Assembly: GCA_905479265.1 (NCBI GenBank) | Contig: CAJQLX010000014.1 | Span: 123,727-187,726, forward strand | DNA length: 64,000 nucleotides | Origin: an uncultured Alphaproteobacteria bacterium | GTDB lineage: Bacteria; Pseudomonadota; Alphaproteobacteria; UBA7985 | Direction: 5' to 3' | Shown here: positions 8,822 through 17,604 of the stretch, piece after piece | How positions within the stretch are numbered: position 1 is the first letter of the stretch | How the letters are laid out: every line of letters begins with the position of its first letter | Position numbers and translations under genes: made by a program | Notes under the pieces: model-generated | Seen by the model: the letters and a program-made list of their open reading frames with translations, nothing else | Database searches by the model: none | Told to the model about the DNA's origin: nothing

Positions 8822-10282
8822 TCAAGCCCCTGCTGTGACAAGAGCATGGGAACCGTCGTCGGCGGTTTCTGGCTCCAGCGCGTAGGCCGAAGCCATGGCG
8901 TCGGTCTGCGTCAACTTTTCAGCAAACAGTGACCAGTCGTCGTTCTCCGCAATCGGAGCCCACAGCGCTTCGATCTCGTCGTAAGCCAACGAGCACGCCG
9001 CGCTGTTGCTGAAATAGGGATGATCGAGCCGATCAGCGTCCACCGGCTCGAAGTCTTTTGCACGGCTTCGAACGTCTTCCCACGCGTCCCCTGCGGGCCA
9101 TTCACGCCCCCCAAACGCCCGGTGTAGGGCGTCGTCCAAGGGGATGGCCGTCGTGCGTAACGTTGACAGCAGGTTTTGCAGGAATGGCTGATCGAGCTCC
9201 CTGCGCCCGGTCGACGCCAGCCCAAGCCGCCGGAGTAATCTGTCCTCCACCGCGTCAGACAGCGAACTGCTGTAGCCCTTGAGCGCTTCGATGATGGCGT
9301 CTTGATCTGCGATCGTGACCAGCACCGATGCCAGCTGTTGCACGTTCCAGTAAACCGCCTCTGGCTGACGACCAAAGGCATACAAACCGCTGTGGTCAAA
9401 GTAGGCCGCAACTTTGTTCGGATCCATCGTCTCCAGAAAACGGAAAGGACCGTAATCAAAGCTCTCACCGGTGATGTTGATGTTGTCCGTATTCAGCACG
9501 CCATGGACGAAACCAGCGGCAAACCAGTCTGCAACCGTATGCGCACAATTGCGCCCGACCCAGCGCAGAAACAGCGGTGCCGCCATCTTCGCCCCTGCGC
9601 CGCCTTCGTCTTCATAGGCCGCTTTATGGATCGCAGGTGCATAGGTTGCGCAGGCGTATTTCAGCAGGGCTTCGAGCTTGTCTTGCTCCTGCAGGAAATA
9701 AGGACGCTGGAAGGATCCAATGCGGATATGGCCGTGTGACAGTCGGGTCATGACCGCGCTGCGGGTCGGCGATGGCTCGTCACCACGGTGCAAGGCCTCC
9801 CCCGTTTCGACCAAGGCGAAGGTCTTGGACGTGTTAACGCCCAAGGCCTCCAACCGCGTCGTTGCCAGAACCTCGCGCACCCCGCCCTTGAGCGTTAAGC
9901 GGCCATCCCCTGCGCGGCTGAACGGTGTCTGCCCCGATCCTTTGGTGCCAAAGTCCAACAGCCGCCCTGCCCCCGGCTCTCGCATCTGTGCGAACAGGAA
10001 GCCGCGACCATCGCCCAGATCCGGGTTGTAATGCCGGAATTGATGCCCGTGATACTTGAGCGCCAAGGGTTGCGGCAGTGAGCCTTCAAAGGGTTTAAAG
10101 CGGCCAAAATGCTCAATCCATTGCTGCTCACTCAGCCCCTGCAAACCAACCTTCTCCGCCCAATCATGATTGGCGTAACGCAAGATTGTTTTGGGGAAGT
10201 CTGCGGCATCCACTGGGGCAAAAAAGCCTTCGCCCAGCGAAAGATGATTGCGTGCGGGTTCAAACGCCTTGGGGTCAGTCAC
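8822..10282 (-). CDS. selO: Protein adenylyltransferase SelO (YdiU/UPF0061)
   Basis: A 486-residue pseudokinase-fold enzyme that transfers AMP from ATP to Ser/Thr/Tyr of target proteins, a family linked to redox stress. The family blocks are visible: GTKGSGQTPFSRAGDGRLTL, KGGVREVLATTRLEALGV, and the metal-binding FVHGVLNTDNINITG followed by FDYGPFRFLE. The start is a GTG (MTDPKAF). The C-terminal CxxC/selenocysteine motif of the longest homologues is absent; the protein ends with ALVTAGA. It is tail-to-tail with the OmpA-domain gene, 6 bp apart. Confidence 0.93.
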   Translation of the reverse strand: MTDPKAFEPARNHLSLGEGFFAPVDAADFPKTILRYANHDWAEKVGLQGLSEQQWIEHFGRFKPFEGSLPQPLALKYHGHQFRHYNPDLGDGRGFLFAQMREPGAGRLLDFGTKGSGQTPFSRAGDGRLTLKGGVREVLATTRLEALGVNTSKTFALVETGEALHRGDEPSPTRSAVMTRLSHGHIRIGSFQRPYFLQEQDKLEALLKYACATYAPAIHKAAYEDEGGAGAKMAAPLFLRWVGRNCAHTVADWFAAGFVHGVLNTDNINITGESFDYGPFRFLETMDPNKVAAYFDHSGLYAFGRQPEAVYWNVQQLASVLVTIADQDAIIEALKGYSSSLSDAVEDRLLRRLGLASTGRRELDQPFLQNLLSTLRTTAIPLDDALHRAFGGREWPAGDAWEDVRSRAKDFEPVDADRLDHPYFSNSAACSLAYDEIEALWAPIAENDDWSLFAEKLTQTDAMASAYALEPETADDGSHALVTAGA

Positions 10283-10320
10283 AACAAATCCAATGTGCTT
10301 CCGTTCGGAACAAGAACCAT

Positions 10321-10992
10321 CTAGTTCAACGTCGCCGTCGCAATGACCACGTCATATTCCGCGTTCCAAATAACCAGCGATCGATAGAGCGTCGGACGAT
10401 CATCACTGCTGGTTACGGTGTCCGGGTTAATGGGAATGTTCCGGCTGCCTTGAAACCGATCCATGGAAGCCAAGAACCGGTATCCATTCGCGCGGATATC
10501 TTTAGCATGCCTTGGGGCTCGGGCTTTGGAAAGAGCAATTCTGTAGCCGGGGCCAACGGGTACATCGAAGTTTTCCAAGCGGAAGAAAAACAAATCATGG
10601 CCGGGAATGAAGTACAATTTCACGGAACCAACGACATCATTCGGTTCTGTTGGCGCCATCAAAGCACCCTGTCGTAGCTTGAAGAACTCCTTGGCCTCAA
10701 CGCCTTCAAAGGCGGCGAGCTCGTGTAAAATGGGTTCATCATCGTAGCTGGCCATATAGCCCGCGACGGCCTCTTCCCACGTGACCGAAGCCAGAGTTTG
10801 AGACGGGGCGGCGGGGGCGATAGAGTTTGACGTATTGGCTTCGCGCTCAGCCTGCATTTGCGCACTGGTTGACCAGACGGGCTGGACCGCAAAGACAAAG
10901 CCAAGAACAGCCGCAATCGACGCCATGAGCGCGGCAACACTCAGCGAAATAAAAGCGCGACGTACTTTGAGCCTTTGGATGCTTTTATCCAT
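10321..10992 (-). CDS. Membrane-anchored protein with DM13-like domain
   Basis: A 223-residue protein with one N-terminal membrane segment (about residues 12-36) and a periplasmic remainder. The C-terminal 110 residues (GSVKLYFIPGHDLFFFRLEN to the end) resemble a DM13 domain: a beta-rich unit with a nonpolar NF-type turn, a PGYRIALSKA strand and a closing VIWNAEYDVVIATATL block. In typical DM13 domains a Cys follows IW; here it is Asn. DM13 domains are proposed to act in electron transfer. The assignment is from pattern resemblance. Confidence 0.6.
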   Translation of the reverse strand: MDKSIQRLKVRRAFISLSVAALMASIAAVLGFVFAVQPVWSTSAQMQAEREANTSNSIAPAAPSQTLASVTWEEAVAGYMASYDDEPILHELAAFEGVEAKEFFKLRQGALMAPTEPNDVVGSVKLYFIPGHDLFFFRLENFDVPVGPGYRIALSKARAPRHAKDIRANGYRFLASMDRFQGSRNIPINPDTVTSSDDRPTLYRSLVIWNAEYDVVIATATLN

Positions 10993-11084
10993 TCTTCGAG
11001 CAAGGTCATGACAACACTGCGAAAGATTAGTGCGCCGCAGTGGTTGAATTAAGGCAGAGCCTGAACGTCCACTACTACCCTTAT

Positions 11085-12491
11085 CTAGTCATTGCCACCC
11101 CAAGCGGTCGGAAATCTCATCTTCGACTTTAGCTTGGCATCGTGCTTATAGACGTCTTCTTCCCAGTGCAGCTTGTTCGCGCCATCGATCCAAACGGTTA
11201 GGTATGAAATTGACACCGGCACAGCAGTGGCCAGCCGCACCGTTTTGGGTGAGCTGAGATCCATATTCTTTTTGACCTGCTCCAAACTCATCGGCGTCTT
11301 TTCCGCTTCCATGATCCACTTCGCCAACCAAGCCGCGTCTTCAACCCTTACACAGCCAGAAGAGAACAGGCGCACAGCCTTTTGGAACAGTTTTGGAGCG
11401 TTGGTGTCGTGGAGATAAATGGCCTGACTGTTGGTCAGCGAGAACCGGACACCGCCCAGCGCATTGGTTGCGCCCGACGGTTGCCGCACCGTGATGTTGT
11501 CGAGATCAACAGTGGTCCAATCGAGGGCAGCCGACTTTGTCTGCTGGCCCTCAACATAAACCTGCCAGCCCTTCCGGTCGAAGTACGCGGGGTCTGCTTG
11601 CGCGCGGTCCAAGTAGTCTTCTTCGACGATTGAGCGTGGCGCGGTCCAGTCTGGACTGAACTTCAAGGATACAATCTCGTCCTGCAGCACGGGCGTCTTG
11701 CGGCTTTTGCGACCGACAACCACAACCATGTCGCGCACTTTGCGTCCGCGTTCGAAGATCTCCATGGTCTGGCTGGCGATGTTCACGCGAATATCGCGCA
11801 AGGCTCCCGCCGTTTCATGGTCCCAGCGCAAGCGCTCCATATTGATCGCGACTTGCTTTTTCTGCGTATCGGACAGCGGGCCTTTGCGACCGTTCAACAC
11901 GCTTTTCAGCGCGGAATAGGACCGCCCCTTTGGCGCTAAACTGGCGAGATAAACGTTGAAATCAGAGCGCTCGACGCCTTCGCGGAGCAACTTTGCACCC
12001 ATATTCTTACGGCGCGGGTTTTGTGCGCCTTGATGGACGTCGGACATGTAGGCCATCAGCCCCGCCGTGAGCAAAACGTCCGTCGTTTGCGGCTCAAACG
12101 GAACAAGCGTGCGGCTTTGCAACATGTTGTTGGGCAAGTACGCCTCCGGCGCTAAACCCTCGCTAGCCGCGTTCTTCAGCGCGTTAAACGCCTGCGCCCC
12201 CGCCCACGTCCAGCGTCCGTTCCGATAAAACGTGGAGAAGTTGCCTTGGTCCTTATAGAACTTGCGGACATCACGCAGGCGTGCGCCGGATGGCAAATCA
12301 ACGTCAGAGATGAATGATGCACTGATCTCAACGCCCGCGCCGGAAAACTCGCTGCCTGTTTGCGCAACACCGCCGCCGTAAGCCGCAGGGTTATAAGAGT
12401 TGTCAGACGAACATGCCGTCAAAGCCAAGCAGGTCATTGCCGCAGCAACCAAGATGGTACGACGCACAGCAATGGTGGAGCGCATGTTCAT
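11085..12491 (-). CDS. L,D-transpeptidase lipoprotein, YcbB/LdtD type
   Basis: A 468-residue protein that would form 3-3 cross-links in peptidoglycan. A lipobox LTAC lies about 26 residues from the start, so it is probably a lipoprotein. Residues 90-220 form the YcbB scaffold region (FYRNGRWTWAG, LPNNMLQSRTLVPF). The YkuD catalytic domain carries AIYLHDTN and the nucleophile motif FSSGCVRVEDA. The ATG at 12491 has a GAGG site at good spacing; the TTG four codons earlier is less likely. Confidence 0.9.
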   Translation of the reverse strand: MNMRSTIAVRRTILVAAAMTCLALTACSSDNSYNPAAYGGGVAQTGSEFSGAGVEISASFISDVDLPSGARLRDVRKFYKDQGNFSTFYRNGRWTWAGAQAFNALKNAASEGLAPEAYLPNNMLQSRTLVPFEPQTTDVLLTAGLMAYMSDVHQGAQNPRRKNMGAKLLREGVERSDFNVYLASLAPKGRSYSALKSVLNGRKGPLSDTQKKQVAINMERLRWDHETAGALRDIRVNIASQTMEIFERGRKVRDMVVVVGRKSRKTPVLQDEIVSLKFSPDWTAPRSIVEEDYLDRAQADPAYFDRKGWQVYVEGQQTKSAALDWTTVDLDNITVRQPSGATNALGGVRFSLTNSQAIYLHDTNAPKLFQKAVRLFSSGCVRVEDAAWLAKWIMEAEKTPMSLEQVKKNMDLSSPKTVRLATAVPVSISYLTVWIDGANKLHWEEDVYKHDAKLKSKMRFPTAWGGND

Positions 12492-12629
12492 GGAGTCCCT
12501 CAAATTCTTATATTTTTGAGCACCTTAGGCGCTCTCTTTTTTTTCCGTGATACCTTAGAACCAAAACTGAGACAAAAGTCACGCAAGACCTGAAACAACC
12601 GTGCGCCTTTTTAGAGATTATGCGACAAA

Positions 12630-13319
12630 TTAGCGACCATGGAACAGGTCTGGTGTTAACTCCAAGTCTGGGACCGCCCAGTGGATGGTGCAGCGGCTTT
12701 CGTACAGCTCAGAGCCACCGATTTCGATCTGCCCCCCCGACCCCGTCTTCTTGTAGGTCTTCGTCGAAGGCCGACCGCACACCGTGCAGACGCCCCGCAG
12801 TTTGTGAACTTCGTCAGCCTTTGCCGCCATGTGCGCGATGATCGGGAATGGCTTTCCTTGCCAATCCATATCCAAGCCCGAGCACACAACATCAACGCCC
12901 GCCGCCAACAATTCCTCGATGATTTGCAGAATGTCGCTGGTGAAGTTGGGGGCTTCGAAGAATTGTACCTCGTCGAAAAACACGACGGCCACGCCAGCAT
13001 CGATGATCTCAGCCGTGCGCGCATCCCAATCGTGCACGGCTTCGGCGTCTGCGGCCAAGCCTTCGTGACTCACGATTTGTAGCCGCGCATAGCGCTGGTC
13101 AAACGCTGGCTTATAAACGCGAATGTCCTGCCCTCGACCATTTTTCGCCCACAGAATGCGCTTGAGGGTTTCCGTGGTCTTTCCGGCAAACATGGGGCCA
13201 CACACAACGGACAAATGGCCATAGGGCGGTTTTGGTTGTTGCTGCTTACCTTGGTCCACACCGGAAACGGTCTCACGCACTTCAGCCATTGTTTCTCTAT
13301 CTTTCGTGGGTGTCGACAT
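12630..13319 (-). CDS. tdk: Thymidine kinase
   Basis: A 229-residue class II thymidine kinase (thymidine + ATP to dTMP). It has P-loop GPMFAGKTT (about residue 41), VVFFDEVQFF carrying the Asp/Glu metal and base residues, and the lasso-domain zinc site with CTVC and a second half CTIH instead of the usual CxxC/H pair. The N-terminal 30 residues are extra and polar; an internal Met at residue 11 is an alternative start. It lies 7 bp after hisN on the same strand, probably an operon. Confidence 0.95.
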   Translation of the reverse strand: MSTPTKDRETMAEVRETVSGVDQGKQQQPKPPYGHLSVVCGPMFAGKTTETLKRILWAKNGRGQDIRVYKPAFDQRYARLQIVSHEGLAADAEAVHDWDARTAEIIDAGVAVVFFDEVQFFEAPNFTSDILQIIEELLAAGVDVVCSGLDMDWQGKPFPIIAHMAAKADEVHKLRGVCTVCGRPSTKTYKKTGSGGQIEIGGSELYESRCTIHWAVPDLELTPDLFHGR

Positions 13320-13326
13320 TGGTTCT

Positions 13327-14115
13327 TTAGCCTTTCAACACGGCTAAAGCTTGTTGATGCAACTCGAGGCTGGCCCCCGCCAGTACGGTTCCATCGCTTT
13401 CGAGGGTGAGCGGCTGGCCCGACCAGTCCGTCACAACCCCGCCTGCCCCTTGGATCACGGGGATCAGCGGCATGTAATCCCAAGGCTTCATGGATGCCTC
13501 CGCAACCACGCCGACACTCCCCTGCGCAACAAGGGCATAGGCGTAGGCGTCCGCGCCGTAACGCAAATCCATGCAGGCGTTTTGCAGTTTGGAAAACCGG
13601 GCGAATTGCTCGGGTGAAAACATATCCGGAGATGTCGCTGACAGCACGCTGCGGGAAAGATCCCCGCTCGGTCGCTTACCGCTCACCGGTTGCCCGTTAA
13701 AGGTCGTGAGCCCGCCATCCAAGACCGACCCCAACCAGCATTCTTGGGTGACTGGCACACAAATACCGGAAAACAGTGGCCGCCCCTGATGCAGCAGTGC
13801 GAACAGGTTGGTGAACATGGGAAAGCCGCCAACAAAAGCACGGGTTCCATCGATGGGGTCCAGAACCCAAACAAACTCACGATCTGCGCCCGTCGCCGCT
13901 TCTTCTTCCCCAATGATTCCGTGGTCGGGGTACGTCTTTTCAATCAGCTCGCGCCAAAGGCGCTCAATCGTCTGATCCGCCAAGGTCACAGGCGAAACAT
14001 CTGCCTTTTGCTCCACCACCAGATCAAGTGAGCGGAAATAGCGCTGAACCACGGGTAAAGCTGTTTCACGGAGGCTTTCGGCAAACTGCCAGATATCGTC
14101 AGGGAGCGCGACCAC
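13327..14115 (-). CDS. hisN: Histidinol-phosphatase, inositol-monophosphatase type
   Basis: A 262-residue metal-dependent phosphatase with the family motifs IIGEEEA, WVLDPIDGTRAFVGG and MKPWDYMPLIPVIQGAGG. The TRAFVGG variant and the F in place of the usual N or S after the DPIDGT block are typical of the HisN branch (L-histidinol phosphate to histidinol) rather than inositol phosphatases. A GTG start is used and no ATG is available near it. The gene precedes tdk. Confidence 0.85.
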   Translation of the reverse strand: MVALPDDIWQFAESLRETALPVVQRYFRSLDLVVEQKADVSPVTLADQTIERLWRELIEKTYPDHGIIGEEEAATGADREFVWVLDPIDGTRAFVGGFPMFTNLFALLHQGRPLFSGICVPVTQECWLGSVLDGGLTTFNGQPVSGKRPSGDLSRSVLSATSPDMFSPEQFARFSKLQNACMDLRYGADAYAYALVAQGSVGVVAEASMKPWDYMPLIPVIQGAGGVVTDWSGQPLTLESDGTVLAGASLELHQQALAVLKG

Positions 14116-14285
14116 GAGTGCGTCAGACCCTCATTCATAGGGGTTTTAGGGAGTTCCTAAGTGGACTCGCTCGGTTCCCTGAGTCCAGTGAAATTAATCG
14201 CATAACGCCCGTCGTATGTACGCATTGTCTTTTTGTCGCAATAATTCATGTATGTGAGGGAACACCAGAGAAACAGGGCTTACTC

Positions 14286-15098
14286 ATGCTAGCTGTCATT
14301 TCACCTGCGAAATCCATGGACCTTGCGCCCAGCCCTGATTTTGTGCCGCCAGCAAGCGAGCCTTTGTTCGCTGCCAAGGCTCAAAAATTGGCCACACAAG
14401 CCCGAAAACTCAAGGCCGACGGATTGGCGTCCTTGATGAGCCTGTCTGACGACTTGGCAAACCTGAACTACGACCGTTTCAAATCATTTGGAAAGCAGGA
14501 CCGAAAGCACGCGCTGCTGCTGTTTTCTGGCGATGTTTATCGCGGATTAGACGCAGGCAGTATGGACACGGAGGACTTGTTGCTCATTAACGAGCGACTG
14601 CGGCTGCTGTCGGGTCTTTACGGCCTGCTCAAGCCGCTTGACGCGATTGAGCCCTACCGTCTGGAAATGGGAACGCGGCTGGAAAACCCTAAGGGAAAAT
14701 CGCTCTATGCCTTTTGGGACGATTTGCTGGCCAAACAGATGATTAAAGATCTGGAAAGCACGGGTGGCCCTCAAGTGATTATCAACCTCGCTTCCAACGA
14801 GTACTGGAAAGCCGTCGATAACAAAGCCTTGAAAGTCCCTGTCATCACCATCGGTTTCCGCGAATACCGGGGCGGAAAGCCGACGATGATTAGCTTTTCA
14901 GCCAAAGTCGCACGCGGAATGATGGCGCGGTTTATGATCGACGGTCGCGTGGACCACCCCGAGGGCCTGAAGGATTTTGCCCTCGACGGCTATCGCTTCG
15001 ACCCGGACCTGTCGAGCCCCGAGCCGGCCGATCTGAGCGATCCGAGCGGTCGTTGGACCTGGATGTTCTCTCGCCCCGATCCCCGCGATTCCCTCTAG
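14286..15098 (+). CDS. yaaA: YaaA-family peroxide stress protein (DUF328)
   Basis: A 270-residue protein of the YaaA family, which in E. coli binds DNA and limits iron-driven damage under peroxide stress. Family blocks: MLAVISPAKSMD at the start, RLRLLSGLYGLLKPLD and YRLEMGTRL in the centre, INLASNEYWKAVD, and VKFFxFRE-like ITIGFREYRGGK. The ATG at 14286 begins exactly at the conserved N-terminus; the frame is open further upstream but without homology. The last 167 bp overlap the antisense helicase gene. Confidence 0.93.
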   Translation: MLAVISPAKSMDLAPSPDFVPPASEPLFAAKAQKLATQARKLKADGLASLMSLSDDLANLNYDRFKSFGKQDRKHALLLFSGDVYRGLDAGSMDTEDLLLINERLRLLSGLYGLLKPLDAIEPYRLEMGTRLENPKGKSLYAFWDDLLAKQMIKDLESTGGPQVIINLASNEYWKAVDNKALKVPVITIGFREYRGGKPTMISFSAKVARGMMARFMIDGRVDHPEGLKDFALDGYRFDPDLSSPEPADLSDPSGRWTWMFSRPDPRDSL

Positions 15099-16953
15099 GG
15101 GCGCCGCCGTCGTCTCTGTGATTGGTTCTTGGCCCGCGATCACCGCCCCGTGGCGGCCCACTGCGGTCGCCCCCTCGGGAGTCGCTGCGACCCGGCCCAC
15201 GTGGACCCCGGTCGCCGCCCCGTGAATCCCTGTCACGTGAATCGCCGCGATCCGCACTTCTAGGCCCGCGATCACCGCCCCGTGGCGGTCCATTGCGGTC
15301 CCCCCCTCGAGAGTCGCTTCGACCCGGCCCGCGTGGACCCCGGTCGCCGCCTCGGGAATCCCTGCCGCGGGAATCGCCACCCCGTGAATCACCGCGATCA
15401 GCACTTCTCGGACCGCGATCACCGCCCCGTGGCGGTCCATTGCGGTCTCCCCCTCGGGAGTCGCTGCGACCCGGCCCACGTGGACCCCGGTCGCCGCCCC
15501 GTGAATCCCTGTCACGGGAATCACCGCGATCCGCGCTTCTCGGTCCGCGATCACCGCCCCGTGGCGGTCCATTGCGGTCGCCACCTCGGGAATCCCTGCC
15601 GCGGGAACCGCCACCCCGGGAATCACCGCGATCAGCACTTCGCGGACCACGATCTGCGCCTCGCGCGCCGCCTCTGTCTCCCCCACGGGGGCCAGAAGAA
15701 CGCAAATCTGAGCCGCCACCGCGTCCGGGTCGCGAACGCACCAAATCATCATCGGAATACTCGCGATGCTCTTCAGCGATAAGCGACGTGACAGGACGGG
15801 AAGACAGCGTTTTCCCAAGCAATTTCTCAATTTTCGACAATCGACGCTTGTCGGCATCGCTCACCAGCGCCCAAGACCACCCCGGCGCTCCGGCGCGGCC
15901 CACACGGCCAATGCGGTGCACGTAGTCCTCCGCGTGAATCGGCAGGTTCATCATCACCACATCCCGAAGGCCGGGAATGTCCATGCCGCGCGCCGCGACA
16001 TCGGTTGCCACCAACAACTGCACTTTCTTCCGGCGGAATGCGTTCACTGACGCCGACCGCTCAGCCGTCGTCATCCCCCCGTGCGCCGGTGCCGCTGAAT
16101 GGCCCTGCACCGAGACGTGTTCGATAAGCTCCTCAACCGCCTTTTGCGTCGTGACAAAGACCAGAGCCTGCCGGACGTTGCCTTTGGACAGCATCAAATC
16201 CAGCACCTCAAGTTTGTGCTCGTGACTGTCGCAGAAGATCAGGTTGTGCATGATCGTATCTGGAATGGTGTCCGGTTCAGCCAAACCAATGTGCGAGGCG
16301 TCCTTTGTGATGGACAGCGCCAGCTCCCGCACGCCTTTGGTCAAGGTCGCGGTGTAGAGGCCCGTTTGCCGCTTGGTGCCACAGGCGCGCGCAATTCGCT
16401 GAACCTGCTGGCGAAAGCCAACGTCCAACATGCGATCCGCTTCATCAATGATCAGGGTTTCCAGCCGAAACATTGCCATGCGGTCGGAATCCAGATGGTC
16501 GATCAGACGCCCGGGCGTCGCAATCACCAGATCGAGCGGCCCTTGCAAGGCCTTGTTCTGAGCGGCATAGGGCTCACCGCCCAGCATCCGCACAGCCCGC
16601 ATCTTCTTGCCCGCAAAAACATCGCGCGCCACATTCCACAGCTGCTCACCCAACTCTCGGGTGGGCGACAGGATAATCGCGCGCGGACCGGGGCCAGAGC
16701 CCTTGGCCGGCAGCGACAAGCGCGAGAGCAGCGGCAGCAAAAAGGCCAGCGTCTTTCCCGTCCCCGTCGGGGCCGTGGCAACCACGTCGCGACCCCGCAT
16801 AAACGGCGGGATGGCTTCGCGCTGAACGTCGGTTGGGGCGTTCAACGCCAACCGGGTCACGGCGTTAAGGGCACGCATGTCCAGACCCAGCGCTTGAAAC
16901 TGGGTCAGGGTGTCGTTTTCTTCGAGGGCAAGTTCGGTGGATTCTGTGCTCAT
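14932..16953 (-). CDS. DEAD-box RNA helicase with RGG-repeat tail
   Basis: A 673-residue RhlE-like helicase. Core motifs: Q motif around APTDVQREAIP, motif I APTGTGKT, DEAD box IIDEADRMLD, motif III TAT instead of SAT, and HRIGRVGRAG. From about residue 430 the protein is a basic, low-complexity tail of RGG, RGD and DSRGGDR repeats that comes from tandem DNA repeats and should bind RNA and favour condensation. The frame has no earlier stop, so the final 55 residues are read antisense through the end of yaaA. The core call is firm; the tail function is inferred. Confidence 0.93.
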   Translation of the reverse strand: MSTESTELALEENDTLTQFQALGLDMRALNAVTRLALNAPTDVQREAIPPFMRGRDVVATAPTGTGKTLAFLLPLLSRLSLPAKGSGPGPRAIILSPTRELGEQLWNVARDVFAGKKMRAVRMLGGEPYAAQNKALQGPLDLVIATPGRLIDHLDSDRMAMFRLETLIIDEADRMLDVGFRQQVQRIARACGTKRQTGLYTATLTKGVRELALSITKDASHIGLAEPDTIPDTIMHNLIFCDSHEHKLEVLDLMLSKGNVRQALVFVTTQKAVEELIEHVSVQGHSAAPAHGGMTTAERSASVNAFRRKKVQLLVATDVAARGMDIPGLRDVVMMNLPIHAEDYVHRIGRVGRAGAPGWSWALVSDADKRRLSKIEKLLGKTLSSRPVTSLIAEEHREYSDDDLVRSRPGRGGGSDLRSSGPRGGDRGGARGADRGPRSADRGDSRGGGSRGRDSRGGDRNGPPRGGDRGPRSADRGDSRDRDSRGGDRGPRGPGRSDSRGGDRNGPPRGGDRGPRSADRGDSRGGDSRGRDSRGGDRGPRGPGRSDSRGGDRNGPPRGGDRGPRSADRGDSRDRDSRGGDRGPRGPGRSDSRGGDRSGPPRGGDRGPRTNHRDDGGAPRGNRGDRGERTSRSNDRSDRSDRPARGSTGPGRSDSRRGQNPSGPRGGPRDRRS
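15131..15643 (-). repeat. Tandem coding repeat, RGG tail of helicase
   Basis: Four head-to-tail units begin at 15131, 15263, 15410 and 15542, each opening with a close variant of GGCCCGCGATCACCGCCCCG. Unit lengths are 132, 147, 132 and 102 bp, all multiples of three, so indels keep the frame. Each unit encodes about 34-49 residues of the DRGDSR, DSRGGDRGP, GPGRSDSRGGDR and GPPRGGDRGPR modules. High identity between units points to recent expansion by slippage or unequal crossover. Confidence 0.9.
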
Positions 16954-17088
16954 TTCAACACCATAGCGCTAGTCGAGCGGTTTAAGCGCCGGAAAAAGAA
17001 CGCATTTGCCGTGCATGCCGCGCGCAGGTGCGGCACACTGTGTCGGCTCGATGAGGCGGGGGAAAGCTTCAACGGAGATGGCACTGAC

Positions 17089-17604
17089 ATGAAAGAACTG
17101 ATTTCTCGACGCCGCGTATTCGAACTCGGCGCTGGCGCGACGCTTACTGTTTCTCTGATCGGCTGTGAAACAGCGACCGATCTTCTCAATCTGGCGCAAC
17201 CCACCATGCGCGTTCAGGATATTGCGCTCAAGAGCGTGGGGCTGAACCAGCAGACCGTGGGGATTGATACGGCAATCAACAATCCAAACCCGCTTTCGCT
17301 GCTGATCAATCAGCTGGCCATGAACTTCAATTTGGCGGGTAAAGACCTTGGCACGGCAACGTTGGGAAGCCCTGTTGAGCTTGGCGCAAATCGGGAAACC
17401 AGCGTGGGCTTGGACTACAGCACCAACTTGATCGAGTTGCTTGGAAACGGCCTAAGCGACTTGCAAGTCAGCGGGACCGGCGGCATCCCCTATGAGCTTG
17501 CCGGCAATGCCAACCTCTCCCGGTTTAACCTGCCTGTGCCCTTGAAGTATCAGGGATCGGTGAACCTCAACGATCTAGCCCCGATGCTGGGCATATTTGG
17601 CTAG
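17089..17604 (+). CDS. LEA-type 2 / WHy-domain lipoprotein
   Basis: A 171-residue protein. The signal peptide ends in the lipobox SLIGC near residue 21. The rest resembles a LEA14/WHy beta-sandwich: an alternating pattern with VGIDTAINNPNPLSLLINQL, where the NPN-P turn is characteristic, and a closing FNLPVPLKYQGSVNL strand. In bacteria these are envelope proteins linked to desiccation or stress tolerance. The ATG at 17089 is the first one consistent with a signal peptide; the open frame upstream is antisense to the helicase. Its TAG stop lies in CTAG, which also supplies the stop of tupA. Confidence 0.8.
   Translation: MKELISRRRVFELGAGATLTVSLIGCETATDLLNLAQPTMRVQDIALKSVGLNQQTVGIDTAINNPNPLSLLINQLAMNFNLAGKDLGTATLGSPVELGANRETSVGLDYSTNLIELLGNGLSDLQVSGTGGIPYELAGNANLSRFNLPVPLKYQGSVNLNDLAPMLGIFG

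Noticed and set aside
14028..14285. N-terminal extension of yaaA
   Set aside because: The extra residues overlap hisN on the other strand and have no similarity to the family, whose start fits 14286.
15131..15643. Possible CRISPR array
   Set aside because: Units are adjacent with no spacers, in frame, and encode a plausible RGG tail.
15122..15925. 267-codon plus-strand frame across the repeat array
   Set aside because: It is the antisense image of the RGG repeats; Pro/Ser/Arg-rich and without homology.
16099..17088. Long upstream part of the LEA-lipoprotein frame
   Set aside because: It is antisense to the helicase core; the signal peptide starts at 17089.
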